Part shown: positions 1-8,105 of the stretch, in pieces
Position numbering within the stretch: the first letter of the stretch is position 1
Layout of the letters: every line of letters begins with the position of its first letter
Assembly: GCA_003241845.1 (NCBI GenBank)
Contig: QBMN01000023.1
Coordinates: 1-36,852 of the forward strand
DNA length: 36,852 nt
Origin: Shackletoniella antarctica
Lineage (GTDB): Bacteria > Cyanobacteriota > Cyanobacteriia > Phormidesmidales > Phormidesmidaceae
Reading direction: 5' to 3'
The notes under the pieces: generated by a model
What the model was told of the DNA's origin: nothing
The model's input: only the letters and a program-made list of their open reading frames with translations
Database searches by the model: none
Position numbers and translations under genes: made by a program

Positions 1-4
1 CCCC

Positions 5-492
5 ATGGCCCACCCGCTCCCCCCTGAAATCGAAGCCCTCAAATCCTCTTTGGAGGCCAAGGGAGTCAAGTACGCCCTGGCCAGCTATGTGGATATCCAC
101 GGCATGGGCAAGGCCAAAATGGTGCCGGTGGCCCACCTGGGCCAGATGATGGCGGGTTCAGAGCTGTTTACCGGCGCGGCCCTCGACGGCGTGCCCCAGG
201 CGATCAGCGATGAGGAAGTGGCGGCAATGCCCGATCCGGCCTCGGCCCCGGTGATCCCCACACCGAAAACATGTACGACTATTCCCTAGCCGACCTCAAG
301 ACCAGGCACATCGACATGCTGCCCCGCACCCTGCAAGAGGCGATCGACGCCTTTGAGGCTGACCCGCTCAGCCGGTTGGTGATGGGGCCGCTGATGTACC
401 AGACCTACATCGACTTTCGCCGTCAAGAATGGGAGGAATACCACAACCACATTTCCGACTGGGAAATTAAACGCTATCTGAAGTTCTTTTAG
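5..492 (+). pseudogene. Type III glutamine synthetase (GlnT-like), internally deleted
   Basis: Two reading frames each match one end of a type III glutamine synthetase/gamma-glutamylamide synthetase. The first (from position 5) gives about 82 N-terminal residues including YVDIHGMGKAKMVP. The second, in another frame, starts at GDPHTENMYDYSLADL and runs about 80 residues to the C-terminal SDWEIKRYLKFF and a stop at 490-492. The family is normally about 430-450 residues, so roughly 280 central residues, which carry most of the metal and ATP site, are missing. The junction lies at 250-259 (GGTGATCCCC). This decamer could encode both the N-side VIP and the C-side GDP, so deletion between two such copies would give exactly this out-of-frame join. 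Both arms are otherwise intact, which suggests a recent event or an assembly error. The neighbouring ABC transporter and Rieske oxygenase suggest a former role in amine assimilation. Confidence 0.85.
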
Positions 493-594
493 CGATCGCC
501 CGTTGATCGCCCAGACGCCCAAACTTCTCCCTAGCGCTATCCAGATTTCTCCCTCAGCTTTCTCTGTAGTTTTTTGAGACTCATAACCACCGCT

Positions 595-1650
595 ATGAAA
601 CGACGTACCTTTTTACCCACTCTGTTTGCCTTCTTTTGCACGCTGTTGATCACCGTCAGCTGTGCCCAGAGCACCCCCCAGGCCGATGCCCCAGCGGAGG
701 GCACCGCCGACGCGCCCGTGACCGCTACAACTGGAGAACCTGTGAAGCTGGGCTATAGCAGCTGGGCGGGCTGGTGGCCCTGGGCGATCGCCGAAGAAGA
801 AGGGCTATTCGAGAAAAATGGGGCCAACGTCGAGCTGATCTGGTTTGACGGCTACCTAGAGTCGATGCAGGCCCTGGCCGCCGGGCAGCTTGACGCCAAC
901 AGCCAAACCCTCAACGACACGATTTCCTTTGCTGGCGACGCGGTCAACGGCATGGTGGCGGTGCTGGTCAACGACAACTCCGCTGGCAACGACAAGGTGA
1001 TTGGGGCCGAGGGCATCAACACCGTCGCCGATCTGGCGGGCAAAAGCATTGCCCTAGAAGAAGGCGTCGTGGGCGACTTTTTGCTCAGCCTGGCCCTAGA
1101 AGATGCGGGTCTAAGCCGCGCCGATGTAGAGATTAAAAACCTGGAAACCGGGGCTGCGGCCACGGCCTTTGCTGCTGGGCAGGTAGACGGTTTTGCGGGC
1201 TGGGTGCCCTTCTGGGAAACCGCCCTGTCTCGCGAGGGCAGCCAAGAGCTGGTGACGTCTGAAGAGTATCCCGGCGCAATTCCCGACCTGCTGGTGGTAA
1301 GCCAAAAGCTGATCGACAGCCGCCCCGACCAGGTGCAGGCCCTGGTAAACACTTGGTTCGACATTTTGGCCTTTATTGAAACCAACCCCGACCAGGCGAA
1401 CGCCATTATGGCGAAGCGAGCCAGCGTTAGCGACACCGAGTTTGGCAAATACACCAAGGGCACCAAAATCTTCACCCTAGAAGAAAACCTAGAAGCCTTT
1501 AGCGCTGGCGGCGACGACATGAAGTACATGCCCTACGCCTCCCAAAAAATGGCCGAATTTATGGTGGGAGTTGGGTTTATCCCCGAGGCCCCGGACTTGG
1601 AAGCCATTCTTGATGATCAGTTTGTCAAGGCCTACGCCGCCGAGAAGTAG
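595..1650 (+). CDS. NitT/TauT-family ABC transporter substrate-binding lipoprotein
   Basis: This is a periplasmic solute-binding protein of the NMT1/THI5-like (nitrate/sulfonate/taurine) type. The ATG at 595 is preferred over an upstream TTG at 574 because it opens directly on a signal peptide. That peptide has KRRTFL, close to the twin-arginine RRxFL pattern, then a hydrophobic stretch and Cys23 in a lipobox-like ITVSC, so a lipid anchor is likely. The mature part begins VKLGYSSWAGWWPWAIAEE, typical of the family's first strand and aromatic ligand pocket, and continues with LAAGQLDANS, DLAGKSIALEEG and AAGQVDGFAGW. Length is about 351 residues. It is the first intact gene of an importer set with the permease and ATPase downstream. 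The ligand cannot be read from sequence; the family takes up sulfonates, nitrate, pyrimidine precursors and similar molecules. Confidence 0.87.
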   Translation: MKRRTFLPTLFAFFCTLLITVSCAQSTPQADAPAEGTADAPVTATTGEPVKLGYSSWAGWWPWAIAEEEGLFEKNGANVELIWFDGYLESMQALAAGQLDANSQTLNDTISFAGDAVNGMVAVLVNDNSAGNDKVIGAEGINTVADLAGKSIALEEGVVGDFLLSLALEDAGLSRADVEIKNLETGAAATAFAAGQVDGFAGWVPFWETALSREGSQELVTSEEYPGAIPDLLVVSQKLIDSRPDQVQALVNTWFDILAFIETNPDQANAIMAKRASVSDTEFGKYTKGTKIFTLEENLEAFSAGGDDMKYMPYASQKMAEFMVGVGFIPEAPDLEAILDDQFVKAYAAEK

Positions 1651-1734
1651 CCGTTGATGCCAGCCCCGATCGCCATTTTGTGGATGATGGGGGCCAATGC
1701 TTGGCAGGTTTGTCGTGATTTCGGAATAACCCCT

Positions 1735-2574
1735 GTGACTCCCGCTTCCCCTTCCTTTTCGACTGCGCCCGCCCCCCAGGGCATGAAGCCCAGCGTGTTT
1801 TGGCGACTGGCAGACGACATTCCTAAGCCCTTGAGCACGGTGCTGATGGTGCTCTCCATCGCGGTACCCTTTGCGCTCTGGTGGCTGGTGGCCAGCCTTG
1901 ACCTGGTGAATGACAAGTTTTTGCCGTCGCCGATTCAGGTGGCTCAGGCCCTGGGGCGGCTCTGGACAGGGGGCTTTTTAGTCGGCGATACCGCCGCCAG
2001 CATCATGCGGGTGTCGGTGGGCTTTGGGCTGGCGGCCCTGGTGTCGGTGCCCATTGGCATTGCTATGGGGGCTTTTGCCAGCGTGCGATCGCTGCTCGAA
2101 CCCATCGTTGGCGTGGTGCGCTACATGCCCGCTCCGGCCTTTATTCCCCTGTTGCTAATCTACCTGGGTCTGGGAGAAGCGCCTAAAATCGCCCTGATCT
2201 TTATCGGCACCGTATTTTTCAACATCTTGATGATTATGGATGCGGTGAAGTTTGTACCCAAGGATCTGCTCGAAACCACCTACACCCTCGGTGGCAAGCG
2301 GCGGCAGGCGCTGTTTCAGGTGATCACGCCCTACGTATTGCCCAACATCATCGACACCTTTCGCATCAACATTGCCACCTCCTGGAACCTGGTGGTGGTA
2401 GCGGAGCTGGTGGCGGCAGAAAATGGCCTGGGCAAGCGCATTGTGCAGGCCCAAAAGTTTTTTAACACCGACGAAATCTTTGCCTGCCTGCTGATTCTCG
2501 GCGTGATTGGCTTTGCCCTAGATTTATCGCTGCGCTACCTGATGAAAGCCACCTGCAAATGGGCGGTGGATTAG
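1735..2574 (+). CDS. NitT/TauT-family ABC transporter permease
   Basis: This is an inner-membrane permease of the binding-protein-dependent type with about six predicted membrane segments, beginning near PLSTVLMVLSIAVPFALWW. The cytoplasmic EAA loop that docks the ATPase is recognisable in LLETTYTLGGKRRQALFQVI followed by TPYVLPNI. The start is uncertain. The frame is open from a TTG at 1654, an ATG at 1657, a GTG at 1735 (chosen; about 279 residues) and an ATG at 1783 (263 residues, opening MKPSVFWRLADDIPKP). The two later starts give the usual family length; the earliest would leave only a few bases after the upstream stop. It forms the transporter with the upstream binding protein and, across a repeat-filled gap, the ATPase at 2913. 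Confidence 0.87.
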   Translation: MTPASPSFSTAPAPQGMKPSVFWRLADDIPKPLSTVLMVLSIAVPFALWWLVASLDLVNDKFLPSPIQVAQALGRLWTGGFLVGDTAASIMRVSVGFGLAALVSVPIGIAMGAFASVRSLLEPIVGVVRYMPAPAFIPLLLIYLGLGEAPKIALIFIGTVFFNILMIMDAVKFVPKDLLETTYTLGGKRRQALFQVITPYVLPNIIDTFRINIATSWNLVVVAELVAAENGLGKRIVQAQKFFNTDEIFACLLILGVIGFALDLSLRYLMKATCKWAVD

Positions 2575-2652
2575 GCCGTCCATCGGTCTGTAGCGCCGAT
2601 CTGGGCTGGGGGGCCAAACTATGCTCGGAATGCCCATAGGCTGGGGCGCTTC

Positions 2653-2836
2653 GGCCACGACCACCAGGGAGTGAACTCCCTGGCTCACAGCAGAAGTCTG
2701 CCAAAGCAGACTGAAGAACTCGGCTCCCAATCCTCTTCAGAGGATTTTGGCTTTGAGCCTGGGACTTCTAGTCCTAGGCTAGGCTCAGCGGCCAATCAAA
2801 GGTGATCGTCCCCTAAACCAACTCCACCTCGACAGG
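2653..2836. repeat. Multi-hairpin repeat element, copy 1
   Basis: This element of about 180 bp holds four successive short inverted repeats. They are CCAGGGAGT/ACTCCCTGG (about 2663-2682), AGTCTGC/GCAGACT (about 2695-2712), AATCCTCT/AGAGGATT (about 2729-2746) and a longer one at 2755-2786 around GGACTTCTAGTCC. A second copy lies at 4856-5040, and the two together flank the ATPase and Rieske genes. Compared with that copy, the last hairpin has paired changes on both arms, so base pairing is conserved. No open reading frame, matching terminal inverted repeats or target duplication were found. It fills most of the 338-base gene-free stretch 2575-2912. The rest of that gap is a pyrimidine-rich leader containing CCATCCACCCC before the next gene. 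A non-autonomous element related to IS200/IS605-type ends is possible but unproven. Confidence 0.8.
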
Positions 2837-2912
2837 GCGGGCAGCGCCTAATCTACAGGCAATCCATCCACCCCCTACCCGTCTCCATCCACCCCTTACC
2901 CCTCACTCCACC

Positions 2913-3686
2913 ATGCATTTAGAAATCAACCATCTCAGCAAACAGTTCGACAGTCGCCAGGGGCCGGTGCTGGCCCTAGACGACATCAACATGCATGTTG
3001 AAACGGGCGAATTTGTCTGCGCGGTGGGGGCCTCAGGCTCCGGCAAATCGACCCTGCTGCGGCTGGTGGCGGGTCTCGATATGCCCACGGCGGGAGAAAT
3101 CACGGTGGATGGCCAGGTGGTGACCGGGCCAGGATCCGATCGCGGCATGGTCTTCCAGAGCTACACTCTGTACCCGTGGATGTCGGTGCAGAAGAATGTG
3201 GAATTTGGCCTCAAGCTCCAGGGCGTGGGGGCGCGGGAGCGGCGAGAAATAGCCTCCTACTATTTAGAGGTGGTGGGGCTGACCCAGTTTGCCCGATCGC
3301 TGCCCAAGCAGCTCTCTGGGGGCATGAAGCAGCGGGTGGCGATCGCCCGCACCCTGGCCACCCGGCCCAAAATCATGCTGATGGATGAGCCTTTTGGGGC
3401 GCTAGACGTGCAGACCAAGGAAACCATGCAGCAGTTTATGCTCGACCTGTGGAACCGCACCGGGGTGAGCATTTTGATGATTACCCACGATGTCGATGAG
3501 GCGGTGTTTTTATCTCAGCGGATCTACGTGCTGACGGCGCACCCCGGCACCATTCAGCGGGAGGTGTTGGTGAATCTGCCCGGCGATCGCACCTACACCA
3601 TTCGCCGCGATCGCGCCTTTCAAGACTACCGCGAAGGCATCATGGATCTGCTGCGGGGAAAGACGGCTCCGGCCTTAGTGAGCTGA
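2913..3686 (+). CDS. NitT/TauT-family ABC transporter ATP-binding protein
   Basis: This is the ATPase subunit that powers the importer encoded just upstream. All nucleotide-binding motifs are present: Walker A GASGSGKST (residues 39-47), a Q-loop in VFQSYTLYPW (about 80-89), signature LSGGMKQR (134-141), Walker B IMLMDEP (154-160), D-loop GALD and the switch histidine in MITHDVDEA (His192). At 257 residues it has the normal length for TauB/SsuB/NrtD-like subunits. It starts at the ATG at 2913, after a CCATCC-rich pyrimidine leader with no clear Shine-Dalgarno sequence. It is separated from the permease by repeat copy 1, so it may be transcribed with the Rieske gene 16 bases downstream rather than with the permease. 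Confidence 0.93.
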   Translation: MHLEINHLSKQFDSRQGPVLALDDINMHVETGEFVCAVGASGSGKSTLLRLVAGLDMPTAGEITVDGQVVTGPGSDRGMVFQSYTLYPWMSVQKNVEFGLKLQGVGARERREIASYYLEVVGLTQFARSLPKQLSGGMKQRVAIARTLATRPKIMLMDEPFGALDVQTKETMQQFMLDLWNRTGVSILMITHDVDEAVFLSQRIYVLTAHPGTIQREVLVNLPGDRTYTIRRDRAFQDYREGIMDLLRGKTAPALVS

Positions 3687-3702
3687 TGGAGAGTAGCTAG
3701 CC

Positions 3703-4854
3703 ATGATTTCTAGTCTGCCGCTGCAATGGTCAGAGACCGACCCCACAGGGTCATCGCCAGTTCCTCCCGCTGCCCACGGGCTGCCGGAGCGGTTTTTGCT
3801 GACCGCCGATCACTACACCAATCCTCGCTGGATGCCCATTGAGCAGCGGGCGATCTTTCGCCGCACCTGGCTCTACGTGGGCGACGGTGAACGGCTTCAG
3901 CCGGGGATGGTGTGGGCTAAGTCGGTGGCGGGCACCCCGCTGCTGATCGTGCGCGACGAGGACGGCGAGCTGCGGGCCTTTTACAACCTCTGCCCCCACC
4001 GGGCGGCGATTTTGTCGCCCCAGGCAGGCATTCACCCCTGCCAAAAGCTGGTGTGCCCCTACCACGCCTGGGTCTACAACCTAGCTGGAGATTTGGTCGG
4101 CGTTCCGGCGCAGGGCCAGTTTTCGTCGTTGTTTCAAAAAGCAGATTTTGCGCTGCGATCGCTGCGGCTAGAGACCTGGGCGGGCTTTATGTTTGTCTGT
4201 TTTGACGACAGTGCGCCGCCCCTGATCGAGTTTCTCGGCAGCATCCCCGACTACCTGGGGCAGCACCGCACCGCCGCCACTCAGCCCCTGGTGGCCAAGC
4301 AATACACCGTCGCCTGCAACTGGAAGAACTACCACGACAACACCCTCTGCGACTACCATGTGGCGATCGCCCACCGCACTACCCTGCACCAGGTTCAGGG
4401 GCCAATTCGTCGCTACCAGCACCAGCTAGAGCCGTTTGTAAACCTGCTCTACACCCCCACCACCGCCGCCTGGCAGGCCGAAAACCCTATCCTATCCACC
4501 CTTCAGGGCCGCAGCCGCGAGGGATTTTTTACCTACGGCATCTACCCCAATCTGCACCTGCTGGGGCTGCCCAACGGCCTGCTGGCCTGGCTGCACATCG
4601 AGCCGCTCACCGTCGAGTCTTGCCGAGTTTCCCTCGATATCTACGGCGACCCTGAGCTTTGCCCACCTAGCGAGGCACTGCTGGCCGACTTTGAAGCCTT
4701 TATGCAAGAAGACATGGTGCTCACCGAAAGCGTGCAGCAGGGCTACGCCAGCGGTGGCTACACCCCCGGCCCGGTAAACGGTCTAGAAACCCGCATCATC
4801 CAGCAGCAGCAGCTGATTTGGGACGCGCTTGCAGCCGTTGGGATGTCTGATTAA
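3703..4854 (+). CDS. Rieske-type aromatic ring-hydroxylating/demethylating oxygenase, alpha subunit
   Basis: This is a two-domain Rieske non-heme iron oxygenase of 383 residues. The [2Fe-2S] ligands are Cys97-x-His99 (NLCPHRA) and Cys118-x2-His121 (LVCPYHAW). The mononuclear iron site is seen in NWKNYHDNTLCDYHVAIAH with His219 and His224, and an acidic third ligand probably in QEDMVL near residue 329. Asp212 and Asp217 stand where many relatives have the bridging carboxylate. Such enzymes hydroxylate or N/O-demethylate small aromatic or methylated compounds, using electrons from a separate reductase; none is encoded nearby. It begins 16 bases after the ATPase gene, so the two are probably one transcript, and the substrate is probably what the transporter imports. 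The substrate itself cannot be inferred. Confidence 0.88.
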   Translation: MISSLPLQWSETDPTGSSPVPPAAHGLPERFLLTADHYTNPRWMPIEQRAIFRRTWLYVGDGERLQPGMVWAKSVAGTPLLIVRDEDGELRAFYNLCPHRAAILSPQAGIHPCQKLVCPYHAWVYNLAGDLVGVPAQGQFSSLFQKADFALRSLRLETWAGFMFVCFDDSAPPLIEFLGSIPDYLGQHRTAATQPLVAKQYTVACNWKNYHDNTLCDYHVAIAHRTTLHQVQGPIRRYQHQLEPFVNLLYTPTTAAWQAENPILSTLQGRSREGFFTYGIYPNLHLLGLPNGLLAWLHIEPLTVESCRVSLDIYGDPELCPPSEALLADFEAFMQEDMVLTESVQQGYASGGYTPGPVNGLETRIIQQQQLIWDALAAVGMSD

Positions 4855-4855
4855 T

Positions 4856-5040
4856 GGCCACAACCACCAGGGAGTAAACTCCCTGGCTCACAGCAAAAGT
4901 CTGCAAAGGCAGACTAGGGAACTCAGCGCCCAATCCTCTTCAGAGGATTTCGGCTTTGAGCGTAGGACTTCTAGTCCTACGCTACGCTCAGCGGCCAACC
5001 TAAGGGATCACCCCCAAAAATCCGCTCCACCTTAACAGAG
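4856..5040. repeat. Multi-hairpin repeat element, copy 2
   Basis: This is the second copy of the element at 2653-2836, in the same orientation, lying between the Rieske gene and the next gene. The same four hairpins are present in order, with the last one at 4958-4989. In that hairpin the copy 1 pairs C-G become G-C pairs (AGCCT/AGGCT in copy 1, AGCGT/ACGCT here), so both arms changed together. The AGTCTGC/GCAGACT hairpin keeps its stem while its loop changes from CAAA to AAAG. Similarity continues past GGCCAA into a region ending near CTCCACCT. The rest of the gap to 5089 is another CCATCC-rich pyrimidine leader. Confidence 0.8.
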
Positions 5041-5089
5041 GCCTCACTGCCTTTGCCCATCCGCCCACCTGCCCATCCACCTACCCACC

Positions 5090-5812
5090 ATGCCTCCCAA
5101 CCCCTTTCTCGGCGTCTGGCAACGCCACTCCATCCAGTTCGATCAAGGCCCCATCGACACCAGCCAAGCCGTTCTGTGGATGCAGGCCGAGACCCACTTT
5201 GCCGACGTGCGCAGCGCTCCCTTTGCCGGGCGGCTGACCCCAGAGCGTTACCGGGCGATGGACTGGCGATCGCGCTTTGCCGCCGACCTGCTGGGCTTTG
5301 CCGGCACCTTTAGCTGGTCTGAGCAACCGCCCACCTGCACCTGGCACCACCGCCTGGCGCTGACTCCCCGCCAGCGCCCCGACACCAGCCGCTATCAATG
5401 GCTAGATGCCGACAATTTTCTAGAACAGGGCACCTGTGACGATGACGAGGGCAATGATCACGGATTTGTGGAGCACTGGCATCGCCGCCACCCTGGGCCG
5501 GTGCAGGTGTGGCGGCTAGATCGCTCAGAACATCAGGGTCAGGCTCTTCGGGCGGGCGGCTGGGCTGTTTTGGTGCACCAGTGGCGTGATCCCCCAACGG
5601 CTGACCTCTTGGCAGATGGCGAGATTTTTGGCGCGTTTTCTGCCACCGCCTGGCAGCATCGGGAGGGCACCTGGCGGGCGCTGTTTGGCACTGAGGCCAG
5701 CCTGGGCACCCCCCCGCAGTGGACGCCGCTAGATTTAGATGCTCCGGCAGGGGTGTGGCAGCTTGAGCAATCAGCTTCGCCGAACCTTAGCCAGAGCTTA
5801 ACTAAGTATTGA
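5090..5812 (+). CDS. Hypothetical protein of the transporter-oxygenase cluster
   Basis: This 240-residue soluble protein was not assigned to a family. It is rich in Trp and His, with motifs such as NPFLGVWQRHSIQFD near the N terminus, VLWMQAETHFADVR at about 27-41, and several short strands (TFSWSEQPPTCTWHHRLAL, GPVQVWRLDR). The alternation of short hydrophobic and polar strands suggests an all-beta fold such as a lipocalin-like barrel, but this is inference. No signal peptide or membrane segment is visible. The ATG at 5090 follows a pyrimidine-rich leader like that of the ATPase gene, which hints at shared control and supports membership of the same cluster. A role in handling the imported compound is a guess. 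Confidence 0.75.
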   Translation: MPPNPFLGVWQRHSIQFDQGPIDTSQAVLWMQAETHFADVRSAPFAGRLTPERYRAMDWRSRFAADLLGFAGTFSWSEQPPTCTWHHRLALTPRQRPDTSRYQWLDADNFLEQGTCDDDEGNDHGFVEHWHRRHPGPVQVWRLDRSEHQGQALRAGGWAVLVHQWRDPPTADLLADGEIFGAFSATAWQHREGTWRALFGTEASLGTPPQWTPLDLDAPAGVWQLEQSASPNLSQSLTKY

Positions 5813-5890
5813 GCTGAGGTAGCTGGCAAGCTCTCGGTGATAAGGTGAAGCCTTAGGTTCTGTAGAAGCGTTTGAACGTTTCTAGGGGAA

Positions 5891-8035
5891 ATGTCTCAAC
5901 CAGCTGGGCTACAGCTACAAATCAACAGCAGAGATATTCTCAGCACTCAGCACCCAGGTCGCGCGATGAGTCCAAAAGTTCTGCCTGGCCAAAGCTACCC
6001 GTTGGGGGCCACCGTCTACGCCGTCGGGGTCAATTTTTGCCTCTATTCTAAACACGCTACGGGAATAGATCTGCTGCTGTTTGAGGCCGACGACCTCACC
6101 GAACCCAGCCGGGTGATTACCTTAGACCCGCTGTGGAACCGCACCTTTTACTACTGGCACCTGTTTGTGCCGGGGCTAAGAACCGGGCAGGTCTACGCTT
6201 ACCGGGTTCACGGCCCCTTTGACCCGGCCCGTGGCCACCGCTTTGACGCCACCAAGGTGCTGCTCGACCCCTACGCCCGCGCTGTGGTCGGCGACGATAC
6301 CTACGATCGCAGCCGCGCCATTGGCCCCGGCGACAACTGCGCCACCGCCCTCAAGGGGGTAGTTGTTGATACCCGCAACTACGACTGGGGGGGCGATCGC
6401 CCTCTGCACATTCCCTACTCCAGCAGCGTCATCTACGAGATGCACGTGGGCGGCTTTACCCGCCACCCTTCCTCGGGTCTGCCCGACGAGCAGCGGGGCA
6501 CCTACGCCGGGCTGATCGAAAAAATCCCCTACCTGCAAGCGCTGGGCATTACCGCCGTCGAGCTGCTGCCGATTCACCAGTTCGACGCCCACGACGCCAT
6601 GCCCGGCCTAGAGAACTACTGGGGATACAGCACCCTGGGCTTTTTTGCCCCCCACCGGGCCTACAGCTCGCGCAAAGATCCCCTGGGGCCAGTCAACGAG
6701 TTTCGTGACCTGGTCAAGGCCCTGCACAAAGCGGGTATCGAGGTGATTCTCGACGTGGTGTTTAACCACTCCGCCGAAGGCAACCACGAAGGCCCCACCC
6801 TGAGCTTTAAGGGCATCGACAACGAAACCTACTACATGCTCGAAGACAACCCGATCTACTACTCCAACTACAGCGGCTGCGGCAATACCCTCTCGCCCAA
6901 CCACTCCGTTGTGGGGCGGATGATTCTCGACAGCCTGCGCTACTGGGTGTCGGAGATGCATGTGGATGGCTTTCGTTTTGACCTGGCCTCGGTGATGTCG
7001 CGGGATATGATGGGCAACCCCATCGAAGACCCTCCCGTTCTCTGGAATATTGAGTCGGAGCCGATTTTGGCGGGTACTAAGATCATCGCTGAGGCCTGGG
7101 ATGCGGCGGGGCTATACCAGGTGGGCAGCTTTATCGGCGATCGCTTTGCCGAATGGAATGGCCCCTACCGCGACCACGTGCGCCAGTTTATCAAGGGCGA
7201 CGAGGGAGGGGTGCCCGACCTGGCCTCCCGCATTTTGGGCAGCCCCGACATTTACCAAAAGCCCAACCGCGAGCCCAACCGCAGCATTCACTTTGTCACC
7301 TGCCATGACGGCTTTACCCTCAACGACCTGGTGTCGTACAACCAAAAGTACAACCAGGCCAACGGCGAGCACAGCCGCGACGGCACCGACGCCAACTACA
7401 GCTGGAACTGCGGCGTTGAGGGCCTTTCGGCCCCGCCGGAGGTCGAACAGCTGCGCCAGCGGCAGATCAAAAACTTTCTCACCCTGCTGTTTATGGCCCA
7501 GGGCACCCCCATGCTGCTGATGGGCGACGAGGTGCGCCGCACCCAGCGGGGCAACAACAATGCCTACTGCCAAGATAATGAAGTCAGCTGGTTGAATTGG
7601 GATGCTGTGGAGAAAGAACAGCCGCTGCTGCGCTTTACCCAGGGGTTGATTCACTTCATTCAAAACCTGAAGGTGTTTCGCCTAGAGCACATGCTGCGGG
7701 TGACCAGCACCTGGCACTACGAGCCGCACATTGTCTGGCACGGCACTAATCTGAACCAGCCCGACTGGTCTGAGCAGTCTCGCACCCTGGCTTTTACCCT
7801 GCGCTACCCTGACGCCAAGGAAGAGATTCACGTCATGCTCAATGCCTACTGGGAGCCGCTGATGTTTGAGCTGCCGGGGCTGGGGCTGCGCGATCGCTGG
7901 CACCGCATTGTCGATACGTCGGTGGCACCGCCTAGAGACTTTTGCTACCCCGACGAGGCCCCGGTGTTTGAGAGCGATCGCTACCCGGTAGGGGCGCGAT
8001 CGTCCGTAGTGCTGATGAGTCGAGCGCAGGGGTAG
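5891..8035 (+). CDS. glgX: Glycogen debranching enzyme GlgX (isoamylase-type)
   Basis: This GH13 isoamylase-type enzyme hydrolyses alpha-1,6 branches of glycogen in the cytoplasm. An N-terminal CBM48-like module (GQSYPLGATVYAVGVNFCLY, then WHLFVPGLRTGQVYAYRVHG) precedes the catalytic barrel. Conserved region I is DVVFNHSAEG (from Asp288), the nucleophile is Asp364 in GFRFDLAS, the acid/base is Glu401 in IIAEAWD, and the third acid is Asp473 in VTCHDGFT. At 714 residues it is full length. The ATG at 5891 sits directly against AGGGGAA, with almost no spacing; an alternative ATG at 5966 would remove 25 poorly conserved residues. It follows the transporter cluster by 78 bases but looks functionally separate. 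Confidence 0.95.
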   Translation: MSQPAGLQLQINSRDILSTQHPGRAMSPKVLPGQSYPLGATVYAVGVNFCLYSKHATGIDLLLFEADDLTEPSRVITLDPLWNRTFYYWHLFVPGLRTGQVYAYRVHGPFDPARGHRFDATKVLLDPYARAVVGDDTYDRSRAIGPGDNCATALKGVVVDTRNYDWGGDRPLHIPYSSSVIYEMHVGGFTRHPSSGLPDEQRGTYAGLIEKIPYLQALGITAVELLPIHQFDAHDAMPGLENYWGYSTLGFFAPHRAYSSRKDPLGPVNEFRDLVKALHKAGIEVILDVVFNHSAEGNHEGPTLSFKGIDNETYYMLEDNPIYYSNYSGCGNTLSPNHSVVGRMILDSLRYWVSEMHVDGFRFDLASVMSRDMMGNPIEDPPVLWNIESEPILAGTKIIAEAWDAAGLYQVGSFIGDRFAEWNGPYRDHVRQFIKGDEGGVPDLASRILGSPDIYQKPNREPNRSIHFVTCHDGFTLNDLVSYNQKYNQANGEHSRDGTDANYSWNCGVEGLSAPPEVEQLRQRQIKNFLTLLFMAQGTPMLLMGDEVRRTQRGNNNAYCQDNEVSWLNWDAVEKEQPLLRFTQGLIHFIQNLKVFRLEHMLRVTSTWHYEPHIVWHGTNLNQPDWSEQSRTLAFTLRYPDAKEEIHVMLNAYWEPLMFELPGLGLRDRWHRIVDTSVAPPRDFCYPDEAPVFESDRYPVGARSSVVLMSRAQG

Positions 8036-8105
8036 GGCCTTCGAATGGAAGCTACCCGCTCACTTATACCAGGATGACTGGCTCTAAAATAGTAGTGCGA
8101 TCACT

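Noticed and set aside
852-1529. Minus-strand 225-codon frame inside the substrate-binding protein gene
   Set aside because: It is a shadow of a well-supported plus-strand gene in GC-rich DNA, with Ser/Ala/Arg-rich composition.
2653-5040. Composite transposon carrying the ATPase and Rieske genes between two repeat copies
   Set aside because: The copies carry no transposase or matching target duplications, and the flanking genes look like one continuous cluster.
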